Assembly (NCBI GenBank): GCA_027924585.1
Contig: BSBM01000370.1
Span: forward strand, 30,029,501 to 30,093,500
Length of the DNA: 64,000 nt
Origin: Larix kaempferi
Lineage: Eukaryota > Streptophyta > Pinopsida > Pinales > Pinaceae
Reading direction: 5' to 3'
The position numbers were made by a program, and so were the translations under genes. Each line of letters begins with the position of its first letter. Within the stretch, counting starts at the first letter, position 1. Under the pieces are notes generated by a model. That model did not search any database. It was not told the DNA's origin and worked only from the letters and a program-made list of their open reading frames with translations. Positions 23,170 through 32,770 of the stretch are shown here, piece by piece.

Positions 23170-23556
23170 TGTTAGGAACCTATGTCAACCCTTCTCTTTA
23201 CTATGTTAGTATATTGTTGTTGGACTCATATGCTTTGTAAGTTGTCTCGTAGTATTTGTTGATCTGTAGTTTATATTAGCCCATAGTATTGACCCTTAGT
23301 ATTGGACGCATATGCTTTGAAAGTCGTCCCGTAGTATTATATGTCCCATGGTTTTGACTCATAGTATTGGGCATAGACTTAGTATATAAGTGTGTGTTGA
23401 GGTCATTGAAGGCATCGTGAAGTTAATTGTATTGAGCTTGCTCAAAGGAGGTTGCCCCCTCGAAGTGGCCCGTGATCAATATAAAAGTGATTCCGAGTTC
23501 TGTTATTTCTGATATCTTGTGTATTTGCATTAATTAATTATTGCAGGCTCTTCATA
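23170..23556 (+). repeat. 3' LTR of element B
   Basis: It starts TGTTAGGAACC and ends CTCTTCATA (CACA changed to CATA). It is 387 bp. CCTTC follows at 23557-23561. Confidence 0.94.
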
Positions 23557-23561
23557 CCTTC

Positions 23562-24838
23562 TCACTCATGTGACCAAGCCTATGATGCCACAATGTTGTA
23601 TTTGTTCCTGTGGAAGCTAAAGAGATAGAATGGTCAGTATTATGAGAACATAAATACAACATACCTACCCTGTCTCCTTTTGCTATCACCATTGATCCTT
23701 TAGTGATCTTCCACCACTTTTCTCCGAACATAGATAGACAGCCGCTATCTCCCAACTTCCCTGTTGATATCATATTTATTTTCACAGCAGGAATATGCCT
23801 AACATATTTCAACATCCATTCAGTTCCATTTTTAACTTTTATCCATACCTTACCCATTCCAACAATTTTACATGGCTCATCATCACCCAATAAAACATGT
23901 CCAAAATCGCCTGGAACACAATCATGAAAATATTTCCTATGGGGTGTAGCATGACATGAAGCCCCTCAATCTACTACCCAATAATCACTAGTATTATCTA
24001 ATGCAAGAATCAAAGCATCTTGTAACAAATCACCTATTACATTTGCTTCCTGGGTAGTTTCCTTCTGTCCATCTCCTTTCTTATTTAGAGATCTACAGTC
24101 TTTCTTCAGATGTCCTTTCTTTCCACATTTCCAACATTTTATTTTTCCCAGCCTAGACTTGGATCTTCCCGTTTTAGACTTGCCACGATTACCTTGGCTC
24201 TTTCCTCTCTCCTTTTGTCTTCCCCTGCTCTCCATGGTCAACGCATTACCTGATGTCTCACTTGTGCTTTTTCTTCGCATTTCCTTGCTAAGAATAACAC
24301 CAATAACATCATCAAAATTCAGGGTGTTTGAACCAGAGACAGAGTTACTTACAGCCATGACCAAGCTATTCCAGATTTCTGGCAATGAACACAAGATTAG
24401 AAGAGCCCTAACCTCATCATCAAATTTCACACTTACAGAACTTAGTTGATTTGTAACTGTATTAAACTCATTTAAATGATCAATAATAGATCCACCTTCA
24501 GACATCTTCATATTAAATAAATGCTTCATTAGAGATACCTTGTTGGAGGCCGATGGTTTTTCATACAACTTACCCAATGCGCCCATCAAACCCTCCATTG
24601 TCGTTTCTTTTGAGATATTGAAAGCCACCGATGAAGCCAGGGACAACCATATTGTCCCCAGTGCCTTTCTATCAAGAACCTCCCATTCTTCGTCCTTCAT
24701 GGCCGTCGGCTGCTTTGCTTTCCCTCCCAACGGTAGGAATAGATCCTTCTGGTACAGATAGTCCTCCATTTGCATCTTCCATAACTAGAAATTTTGGCCA
24801 TTAAAATTCTCGACCTTAAACTTTCATTTTTCTTCCAT
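23562..24838 (-). pseudogene. Copia gag, protease and pre-integrase (element D)
   Basis: The gag start is likely at 24836-24838 (MEEK), with two early in-frame stops. The open part begins MQMEDYLYQKDLFLPL and passes through the UBN2-type capsid region (SLASSVAFNISKE, LMKHLFNMKMSEGGSI) to the knuckle CWKCGKKGHLKKDC. The protease active site reads D-stop-GASCHAT, the stop replacing the Ser of DSGA, so one point mutation ended the polyprotein at its catalytic site. GAG-pre-integrase follows with LWHHRLGHMSEK. Element B interrupts the frame directly after that motif. Confidence 0.93.
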
Positions 24839-24899
24839 TGCTCCCACTCGAACCACTAACCCTAACTTCCTGCAGGTTTATCTGCCAAATAGACCTTTG

Positions 24900-24913
24900 A
24901 CTTCGATACCAAT
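24900..24913 (-). promoter_or_regulatory. Primer binding site of copia D
   Basis: On the minus strand ATTGGTATCGAAG follows the LTR end CTAACA. TGGTATC matches the initiator-Met tRNA class, with divergence further in. Confidence 0.7.
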
Positions 24914-25358
24914 TGTTAGAAAAACAGGATCACAGAGCAATAATAATAAACAGAAATGCAAATATAATCACACACACATTACAAGAGAGACACATATATA
25001 TCGTGGTTCACCCAAGTTGGGCTACGTCCACACTGAAGTTGCCAATCCTTATTATTATTTCGTCCAGCAAAGTGAAGGGATACAACCTGTAGCACAACCG
25101 CTGCACTTCCTCTTCACTGTTGTACAGTCTCTCTTCTTGATATCAGAGATCTTTACAATGCATAATACCTAATACATCATTAACCCTAGCCGTGTTACAA
25201 TGTCTTTCTTTTATAAGGGAAATACAATGGGAAAATACCACGGGTTACCCAAAACCATGGGCCCGAAAACTAGTGCCGGGATCATAACCAAACTTGGGGT
25301 ATGGACACAACTGAATAATAATATCTCTGAATCTGGAGATTAGACTCCACAACCAACA
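24914..25358 (-). repeat. 5' LTR of copia D
   Basis: 445 bp, ending on the plus strand in CCACAACCAACA, then the target duplication TATAT. It differs from the 3' LTR at about 29 positions. Confidence 0.95.
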
Positions 25359-25363
25359 TATAT

Positions 25364-25921
25364 AGTGTTCCACAGAAGAAAGAGTTCGAGAGTAAACGGC
25401 CAGAACGGATGCAAGGAGTCCACCATTGATCTGGATCTGACGGCCCACAGAAATTGTAGAAGGAACACTTGCCGATATGACGACCCAAAATAATTGTGGA
25501 ATTGTGGAAGGAACTTTGTGGGAGGACAATTATGAAATCCAATTTCGAGGAAGTGTGGAAGGCACACTCACAATTGCGGAAGGAACGTTGCGGATGCCAA
25601 TTACGGAAGGCAGTTGCAGAAGGAATTTGCAAAGGCACGCCCACAATCACGGAAGGAAGGCGATTACAAAAAGGTGACTGTGGGAAGGCGATTGCGGAAG
25701 GGAATTTGCAGAAGGCATACTTGCTCAACGCTTCGCATTCAGGTGAGACTTGAAATATTTATGTAATCCAGTTCATTGCAAGTTTTGAGATCTTCCCTTC
25801 AACGACAGTTTGGAGAAATACTTAGCCAGGTATGCTAAGTTTGGTGGTTCTATTAAATTTGGAATCACACTACTCTTGGGGAAAGCGAGTTGGATTGGTT
25901 TTCCTGATCCCTCCTGCATCA
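25364..25921 (+). repeat. 3' LTR of element E, right part
   Basis: It continues the LTR broken at 16178 (AGTGTTCCAC... as at 12122 in the 5' LTR) and ends CTCCTGCATCA. CTATG follows at 25922-25926. Confidence 0.92.
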
Positions 25922-26493
25922 CTATGTCTACCTCCTCTTCATCAACATACTCTGCAGTAATGGAAAACTTGATTTTTCACTATTTTATGAATTTGATTTA
26001 TGCATCCTTATTTACCCATCCCAATGGGTAGGTACATGGATGATCATGTACTTACAATGCAATATTAGGTACAAGATCCTCTACTATGAGTTTTTTCTTG
26101 TGAACCATAATCAAATAGAGTATTGATCTTGGTCTTCTTGACCTAGATCTTTATTTGGAGGAGTTTCATCATCTCTTTCTCTTCCTTAGGGTGAAGGCTA
26201 CTCAGATTCACCTCCTTCTGCATTGTGGTACATACAATGTTTTCTTCCACATTCGAGCTTATTTCTAACTCCTTGCTTGACTTTGTGGCTAGAAGTATCT
26301 TCTTCTTGGAATCCTTCTTGCAGTTCTTGAGGTTCATCTCTTGATGTAGCTTCCAACACTTTTCTTCAGTGTGAACATCGATATCAGAATGCTTATAGTG
26401 TTTTTTCGGATCCTTGAATTGTTGTGTCGTATCTGTAGTCTTACTCTCCTTTCCATTCCACTTATTCTTACCCTCCTTAGTAGCATAGTGTTT
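25922..26493 (-). pseudogene. Gypsy gag C-terminus and protease of element F
   Basis: On the minus strand, gag-type sequence SDIDVHTEEKCWKLHQEMN (a H..C knuckle-like motif) is followed by a basic, acidic-rich spacer (ATKSSKELEISSNVEENI). Protease sequence with YPLGWVNKDA and AEYVDEEEVDIV follows. The last motif continues across element E into PMDVCGLVYRIPYMY at 11110, which shows the exact place where E landed. The gag start, primer site and 5' LTR of F are missing: at about 26494 the sequence changes to gypsy copy G1. Confidence 0.75.
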
Positions 26494-28319
26494 TGAAACC
26501 TTTGCAACAAATGGTAAAGCAAAGTGTGTAGTTCAAATGGACCGACATCGAGAAGATTGCATTTAAATACATAAAGACTGCCATAGCTCACGCACCTTCT
26601 TTAAGAAGTCCAGACTTTGAAAAGGATTTTATCATTTACACCTTTGCTTCAGATAATTCTCTCGCAGGAAATGTTCACTCAGAAAGGGGAATCATGAGAT
26701 GAATATCCAATATCTTTCATGGGAACTGGGTTGCAAGGGGATGAATTGAATTACCTAGCCATGGATAAACAAGAATATGCAGTGTTCAAAGCTATAAAGC
26801 AGTTTAGACCCTACATTTTGAAAAATAGAATGAAGGTCATTGTACCTCATCCGACTGTCAGGTCGTTGTTTGTACAAAAGGAGTTGGGAGAACGAAGAGG
26901 AAATTGGGTAACTGCACTACAAGAATATGATCTAGAGTTCAAACCAACTACTAGCATTAAAGGTCAGGGATTGTTTAAGTTGCTCATTGAGAACCGAACT
27001 GACGAGGATCATGATTGGGAAAATGGGGCTGAACTGAATATACCTGAAGTATGTTCCATTTTCACTGCTTCGGAATCCTAGTACAGATATTTGGTGCACT
27101 ATCTCCAGCAAGGATATTTTCCAGAACACTAGAACTCTAATCAGATAAGGGCACTTCGATTGAAGTCAGCATCTTATCATACAATTGGAGTAATTTTCAG
27201 AAAAAATTATGATCGATTTTTTCTTAAATGTCTTGAGAAGGAAGATGCGGACAAGGTAGTCAAAGAATTACATGATGGTCCCGTAGGGGGGAATTTTTCT
27301 AGGGATACCACTGCTCATAAGATACTTAGAGCTGGGTACTACTGGACCAATATTTTCAAGGATGCTCATGCTTACACAAGAAAATGTGATGTATGTCAAA
27401 GGAGCATTGGAAAATTGCCAAAAGCAGTAGGGCCATTGCAACCATTTACTATCTCTGAACCATTTGAGCAGTGGGGCATAGACGTTATTGGATAAATCAA
27501 TCCAAATTCTTCACTGCAACACCGGTATATCCTCACAGCCACTGATTATTTCACACGGTGGACAAAAGCTGCTCCTCTACACAAAGTGAACAAAGAATCC
27601 TGCAAGAGAACATCATAACCAGGTTTGGGGTTCCAATTTCTTTAATTTTTGATAATGCAACTTACTTCTCATCTGTTAATTTAACCGAATTTGCTTATGA
27701 AAAAGGAATCAAATTGCATTATTCAAAAAATTATTATCCCCAGGGAAATGGATTAGCAGAATCAACAAATAGAATTCTCATTCAAATTTTAAAGAAAACT
27801 TTCATTGAAAGTCAGAGAAATTGGCTTGTAGCTCTCTCTAACACATTATGGGAAGATAGGGTTAACCCGAAGCATTACTTAGGAGTTTCTCCTTATACTT
27901 TGGTCTATGGAAGGGAAGCTATTCTACCTCCAAACATATTACTCCCATCCCTGCCATTATCCCAAGATTCTAGAGATTCTGGTAGTGAAATCTTACAGTC
28001 ACAAATTGACACTCTACTGAAGCACGATGAATCTAGGCAGAAGGCCAAAGATAGATTCAACCAACACCAGAACATTTTCAAGAGATGGTTTGATAAGAGG
28101 AAGTCCAGTAAGAGAAGTTTTGAGGTAGGAGACTTAGTTATTAAGTGGGATCACCCACATGAAGAAAAGGGGAAGCATATGAAATTTCAACAATTATGGT
28201 TTGGCCCCTATCAGATTGCTGAGAAGATTGGCCCTTCAACTTACAAACTTCAAGATTTACAGGGGGGAGAGAAAAATATCCTTGTAAATGACCTAGCTCT
28301 CAAACAATATTTCACTTAG
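26494..28319 (+). pseudogene. Tat-like gypsy pol 3' part, copy G1 (degenerate RNase H + integrase)
   Basis: The homology to G2 begins at AACCTTTGCAACAAATGG. The RNase H (FTFASDNSL..., LNYLAMDKQEYAVFKAIKQF) lacks the first catalytic Asp (TDASD is TFASD) and the Glu of the KE motif (Gln here). The integrase has HKILRAGYYWTNIFKDAHAY and RKCDVCQ, a GGH to GGN change in the zinc site, WGIDVIG with a stop after it, IFDNATYFSS and GLAESTNRILI. The three core acidic residues are therefore all present. The C-terminus FEVGDLVIKWDHPHEEKGKH, WFGPYQIAEKIGPSTYKL runs to the natural stop at 28317-28319. The 5' part is lost at the junction with F. Confidence 0.9.
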
Positions 28320-29828
28320 GTTGTAGGAGTACCATTGTACACAAATAAAGGTTTTTTAGTTTTTCAAGTTGCTCTAGTTTGTTGTCTTTTATGGTTTGAT
28401 TATTTTCAAGTTTTGTTTGCTTATTGTTTGATTTGTTTAATTTTTTCCTATAATAAGACCAGTTCAATATTTGGATGCTTGGGAAGATAGGAATCTGAAT
28501 AATCTCTTAGATTTTTTGTTAAATCACTGAAAGTCAAAATCTTCTTTTGGGAAAGGCTTGCTTGATATAACATTATCAGTTTGGGAATTTTAATCACTGC
28601 CTAGTTTTAGAAAGGGAGACCAACTTCAAGTCCACATTGAGTCATTATAAACCCTATAAAATAACTAAGGCTTATGAGGCCTGGATTACTATCTTGAGGC
28701 TCCATCCACTCTCACATTAATAACTATCTCAGGCAGCCTGTTCTTATGGACCCACGGAGAGGAAGCATGTCTCACAGATGTATGGCATTTAAAATGATCC
28801 CATGCTACAAATCAAAAGACAAAAGAGCTTATCTCAAAGAGTCAAATTCCAAAAAAAAATAGTCTCCATCAAGAAATGGTTTTGAAAAACCGAAGACATC
28901 CAATAAAAAAAGTTGCCCTGGTGGTCAGCTCAACAAGGTTCTTCTCCGTCCATGAGCATGACAAACAAATAAATCTCTTGCTCACACAAAAGGACATTAT
29001 GGATGGAAGAACCCACATCAAGCTCTAAAGATTGAAGAAAGCTATCAAGGAAGACTCAGGCGACAAAATTCGTCAAGAAAAGAAGCATCAAAATAATGTT
29101 GATGGCATGGGAATGAGGAACAAACGAATACATCTGTTTGATGCTGTTGCAATCCTGTGGATTCATGTTTTGGTGGCAATCAAAAGATGGATCTAAAATG
29201 AAATCCATAGTCTGGCCTTGAGAGAGTGGTCAAGAAATCTAATCTAGGTGACCAATATGATGCAAGATAGTGTATCTCTCTACACAAAATATGGTGTTTT
29301 AAAATCTTGGGAGAATGAATAAAGGTTTTGTTATATCTCCAAATTCAGATACCGTGTAAGAGTTTTGATTTTCAAAAGGGATTACTTAGAGATCTATGTT
29401 CACCAGCTAGTCTCCAATTGTTGCAGCTGCAACCTAATCCCCAAATTTTTGAGAAAACTATGGGGCCCCTCCTTTAGTTTTTAGGGTTTTTCTTCCTAGA
29501 AGAATCCCATCCTCAGACGTAGATTTTTTACTAAGGATCGAGCAAAGAAAGCCAAAAATTTTCTAAGTAAAACTAGGCCTTTTGAGCCGAAACGGTTGGA
29601 TCAACTAAGATTTTAGAGCCGACACGGTTGGAGCAGAAAACCCCCTTTTGGATAAGTCCTCGTTTAAGAGACACTCATCTAGTTGAGTTGATGCATTCGA
29701 AGCGACTCGGCGAGTACAACCGAAACGGTCGGAGCTTCGCACCGATAAACATACTTAAAGTTTTCGCGCATCTGGTCGGAAGAGAATATGAAGTCTCACT
29801 GATTGTTTCGGCAATAAAACCTCAATCA
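28320..29828 (+). other. Post-pol noncoding region of G1
   Basis: Colinear with 43983-45522 after G2. No long frame in sense direction. Toward the end, three copies of a CCGAAACGGTT-like motif appear (29586, 29618, 29719). In G2 the corresponding stretch lies upstream of a TATA-like box. A deletion ends this copy at 29828. Confidence 0.7.
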
Positions 29829-31863
29829 TAACCGATTTTGTGGTCCATAAGGAAGTAGTAAGGCAAGTTTTCATTAATGCAATTGGCAGGTTCCTGGATG
29901 ATGAAAAGAAATATCCATTCCCACCTTTTCCTTTCTGTATCGGGGCATACAAGTTCTCCAAGGTTAAAACTGTCGAAGCTTTCATTCAAGATTTAGAAGC
30001 ATTTCATTTTGGCGAAAAGAGTTTTGCAAGGAATGATAGCCAAGGAAAGGTTTTCGAGCATTGTGCATCGATCAAAATACATTATGAATATGCCAATCAC
30101 TTTGACAAGGACGAAGAAGTATATCGGAGGGAAAGAAACATGAGCGAGCTTAACAAACGCTTTCATTGCAAGAGAGGAGCTGGTTCCAGTACCGCTACCA
30201 ACACTGCCAAGGTGGAAAAATTACAGAGGCAACGAGAAGAAGCTGCAAGACTACAAGTAGAAGAAGTAGAGAGGAAGCTTAAAGAGGAAGCAGAAAGGCT
30301 ACAAAGGGAACAAGCAGAACAACTAAGAGCGGAAGAATCAGAGAGACAACATAAGGAAGAGGCCAACAGGCAAGAAAGAGAGGCTGTTGAGGAATTAAAA
30401 AGAAAAGAGGAAGAAGAAGTAAAAGAAAGAGCAGAAAGAGAAGTGATAGAGCAACAAAAGCAAAAGGAAGAAGAAGGAAAGTCCAAGGAAGCTGTGGAAA
30501 AGGGAAGCCCGAGTGTGCAGAATATGGACATACACCCACCTGAGGTGTCTAGTGTGATGCTCGCTGGAGGTCACCTCCCATTTCATGAGATCGAACTCAC
30601 CCCATTCACCCCATCGAAGCAACATACTATGGCCAGATTGGATACAATATTTTTTGATTAAAAAAGAAAGACCATCACAAGGATATCAGAGAAGAGACTG
30701 AAATTGGCAGCACAAGCCGATGTTGTTACTATTCAGGAAAATACAATCATGGAGGGTACCCACAGGGACCCTAAGTTCATGGCATCTGTCAACATAGTTG
30801 CTGCACAAGAAAGTGCAGATAATGTTGACAAGTTGATGAGCGATGTGGAGCAAAATAAAGAGAAGATGCTCAAATTGAAAGATAATTTGGTGAAAATGCG
30901 AGGAGAAGGGATAGAACTGAAAAGGAAACATGACACCATTATTTTCGAGAAGGAAAGGTTACTAAATGAATACCATAATTTGGACGCAGAAAATGAGGCA
31001 TTAACTGTGTAGTTAATGATTATGGAAGGGGAAATGATTGACTTTGATACCCGAATCACTCAATTGGAGTCAAGAGAGTCAGCTGCAAACCAACAGGTCG
31101 AAGAATTGAAAGCTCAGATGGAAGAGTTGGTTAAAGAGAAGGAATATTTGGTAGAACAACTGTAATCGATAGATAAAAGGAATCAAGACATAAATCCATT
31201 TTGTGATCAAGCCTGCGAGATTCAAGAATGAATATATCACTCTCAATAAATTCTCACAAACGAAATCTACAATATGAAGTTGTTGATGGTGAGAATGAAG
31301 GCTATAGCTGTGGAGTCACTGAAATTCAGGAAAAGGATGATGGATATTACAGATAAGGTTAAGAGCTTGATGGACTGGAGAGAAACCAACTCAAAATACC
31401 CTGATAATTTTCCTCTGAAGACAATAGAAAACTTGAAGTCTGAAATGGAACTTCTGGAATTTTGCAGGAAGGCTTCCAGGAGACTAAATAATGACATTCC
31501 GAAGACTATCCAAAAGTGTCAGGATTTTTATGAGAAAATCCAGTAGGTTCATGAGAAATTTCATCTCTCTTTGCTCCCAAAGATGAACAATCTTCCTTCA
31601 AGAGACCTACACATAACAGAGTTGCAGAACGGGTTGCAGGGAGAATTAGACTACATAAAAAAATTGGACACTCTCATAGAAGAAATCCACCACTTTTTAG
31701 GAAATGCATCTATACATGCCTATTTTATGGAAGATAGTTGCAAGGCTGCAGAAGCAGGACTGGCGCATATTGAGACTTGGTTGTCAGATAATGAAGTCTC
31801 CTTACAAGTATTGGATCCTATCAAATTTAATGTAATAGCTGAAGAAGCTAATGCGTGGGCATA
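29829..31863 (+). pseudogene. Accessory post-pol ORF of the G family, copy 1 (N-terminus deleted)
   Basis: The preserved part starts in the globular region (HKEVVRQVFINAIGRFL, FPFCIGAYKFSKVKTVEAF, FHFGEKSF). It then enters a long charged coiled coil of Glu, Lys, Arg and Gln repeats (about 30210-30510), a Ser/Pro linker, a second coiled coil (about 30830-31150) and a C-terminal helical domain ending near LPSRDLHITELQNGLQGEL. It is broken into several frames by stops at 30659, 31010, 31544 and 31861. Compared with copy 2, about 3.9 kb are missing at 29828/29829, with a 4-bp CCGA microhomology. The protein has no retroviral enzyme motif. Its role is unknown; a structural or RNA-binding helper is conceivable. 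Confidence 0.78.
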
Positions 31864-32739
31864 ATATCTTTCTAGTTTAGCTAGGCCCACCTAAATCTAA
31901 ATTGTAAATATATTTTGTATTTTCTGATGTAAGCACTAAATGACAAAGTTTGGGAATTCCCAGGGTTAGGGAAAACGAGGAGTCACTAAAGGACAAAATA
32001 TTTTCTAAGATAAATAGAGGAGGAGAGTAAGGATAGAAAGAATTTTTCTAGCATAATAGAAGCTGGACCATTTTGTAAGAGAACTTATTTTTTGCTAATA
32101 AGAAGGATTTGTTTGTTGGGAAAAATGTGCACAAATATTTTTTCCTGGAATGTGTGGAGTGTTTAATGTGGAACTACTTGTGAGACCGTTCTAACTTTCT
32201 TGAACTACTTCAATGGTGATGAGTGGTTTTACTTTCCATGCAAATGTTTATGTGTAAAACGAGTAATAAATGGTTTTAATCATATCAGAGCTACCTTTGG
32301 TATTCTTTCTGCTATAAATGTGAATCTTGTGTTGAAACAACTATCTGTTAGACTTATATTAACATTTCCAGTATATTACTCTTAATTCAAGTTTTCTTCC
32401 TGCAGGGATAGGTTAGATTAATATAGAATAGGATTAGCGAATTGATTGGGTAGAAGTGAAAAGATGGAGGGAAGAATATTCACATCACTGGTTGAGGCTT
32501 ATGCCTTTCAGTTCTAGGTTATATGCATTTAATTAGGGAACTTGCATCTCATACTTAAATTTAAAATCACATAAACGGTGAATCGGACCGAAACTGGCAA
32601 AGAACTTAAACAATTACACTCACGGTAGTTGGACTGTTAACCGGATGGATTCCCCACACCAAACAGTGAGTAATCTAATTGAGATTATTTATTGAGGAGA
32701 ATCCCTACTGTTGGTGGTGAGAATTTATGGGCATCAACA
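31864..32739 (+). repeat. LTR region shared by G1 (3') and G2 (5')
   Basis: The right end is firm: GGGCATCAACA at 32729-32739 directly before the primer site. The left boundary is not resolved: TGATGTAAGCACTAAATG at 31925 is one candidate, but no polypurine tract precedes it. A TATA-like GATAAATAG (32009-32017) and AATAAA (32265-32270) fit promoter and polyadenylation signals. It is colinear with 56328-57173. Confidence 0.7.
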
Positions 32740-32743
32740 ATTT

Positions 32744-32760
32744 TGGCGCTAGAAGGAGGG
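32744..32760 (+). promoter_or_regulatory. Primer binding site of G2 (TGGCGC type)
   Basis: TGGCGCTAGAAGGAGGG four bases after the LTR end. It differs from the Met type used by all the smaller elements here; TGGCGCC-type sites are usual in Athila/Tat gypsy elements. Confidence 0.8.
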
Positions 32761-32770
32761 CCGCCAGTGC

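Larger units (their letters stand above)
19306..23556 (+). mobile_element. Element B: complete non-autonomous Ty3/gypsy insertion, sister of C
   Basis: Two 387-bp LTRs (19306-19692, 23170-23556) are bordered by CCTTC at 19301-19305 and 23557-23561. The LTRs differ at about 16 of 387 positions by hand count. The 5' LTR starts TA instead of TG, a point mutation. Order: LTR, primer site, gag, protease, RNase H fragment, integrase ends, polypurine tract, LTR. As in element C, reverse transcriptase and the integrase core are missing at the same junctions. It lies inside D in the opposite orientation. Confidence 0.95.
16179..25358 (-). mobile_element. Element D: complete Ty1/copia retrotransposon, split by B
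   Basis: Two 445-bp LTRs (16179-16623 and 24914-25358), TG...CA ends and the duplicated target TATAT (16174-16178, 25359-25363) define it. Without B it is about 4.9 kb, normal for copia. On the minus strand the order is gag, protease, integrase, reverse transcriptase, RNase H, as expected for Ty1/copia. The LTRs differ at about 29 of 445 positions by hand count, more than B's LTRs, in agreement with B having landed in D later. Stops and frameshifts make it inactive. Confidence 0.96.
11117..25921 (+). mobile_element. Element E: large non-autonomous LTR retrotransposon containing D and B
   Basis: LTRs of about 1.6 kb (11117-12692, and 15077-16178 resumed at 25364-25921) begin T(G/A)ATGCAGGAGCATCC and end CTCCTGCATCA. 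The element is bordered by CTATG at 11112-11116 and 25922-25926. The internal region is 2.4 kb and has a Met-tRNA primer site at its start but no reverse transcriptase, RNase H or integrase. It holds one decayed acidic reading frame. Element D sits in the 3' LTR. Without D and B the element is about 5.6 kb. It fits the LARD class (long LTRs, no pol) and needs enzymes in trans. Confidence 0.92.

Noticed and set aside
25282-25753. Several overlapping frames up to 148 codons
   Set aside because: They run across the D/E junction and through the same minisatellite, so they are artefacts of nesting.
29628-29831. 67-codon frame and its partner at 45279-45668
   Set aside because: It overlaps the motif-rich promoter-like region; the two copies differ by indels and the frame shows no domain.
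30163-30539. Minus-strand frames of 122 and 86 codons rich in Ser, Leu, Phe and Cys
   Set aside because: They are the complement of the GAA/AAG-rich coiled coil of the accessory ORF; such purine runs always open a Ser/Leu/Phe frame on the other strand.
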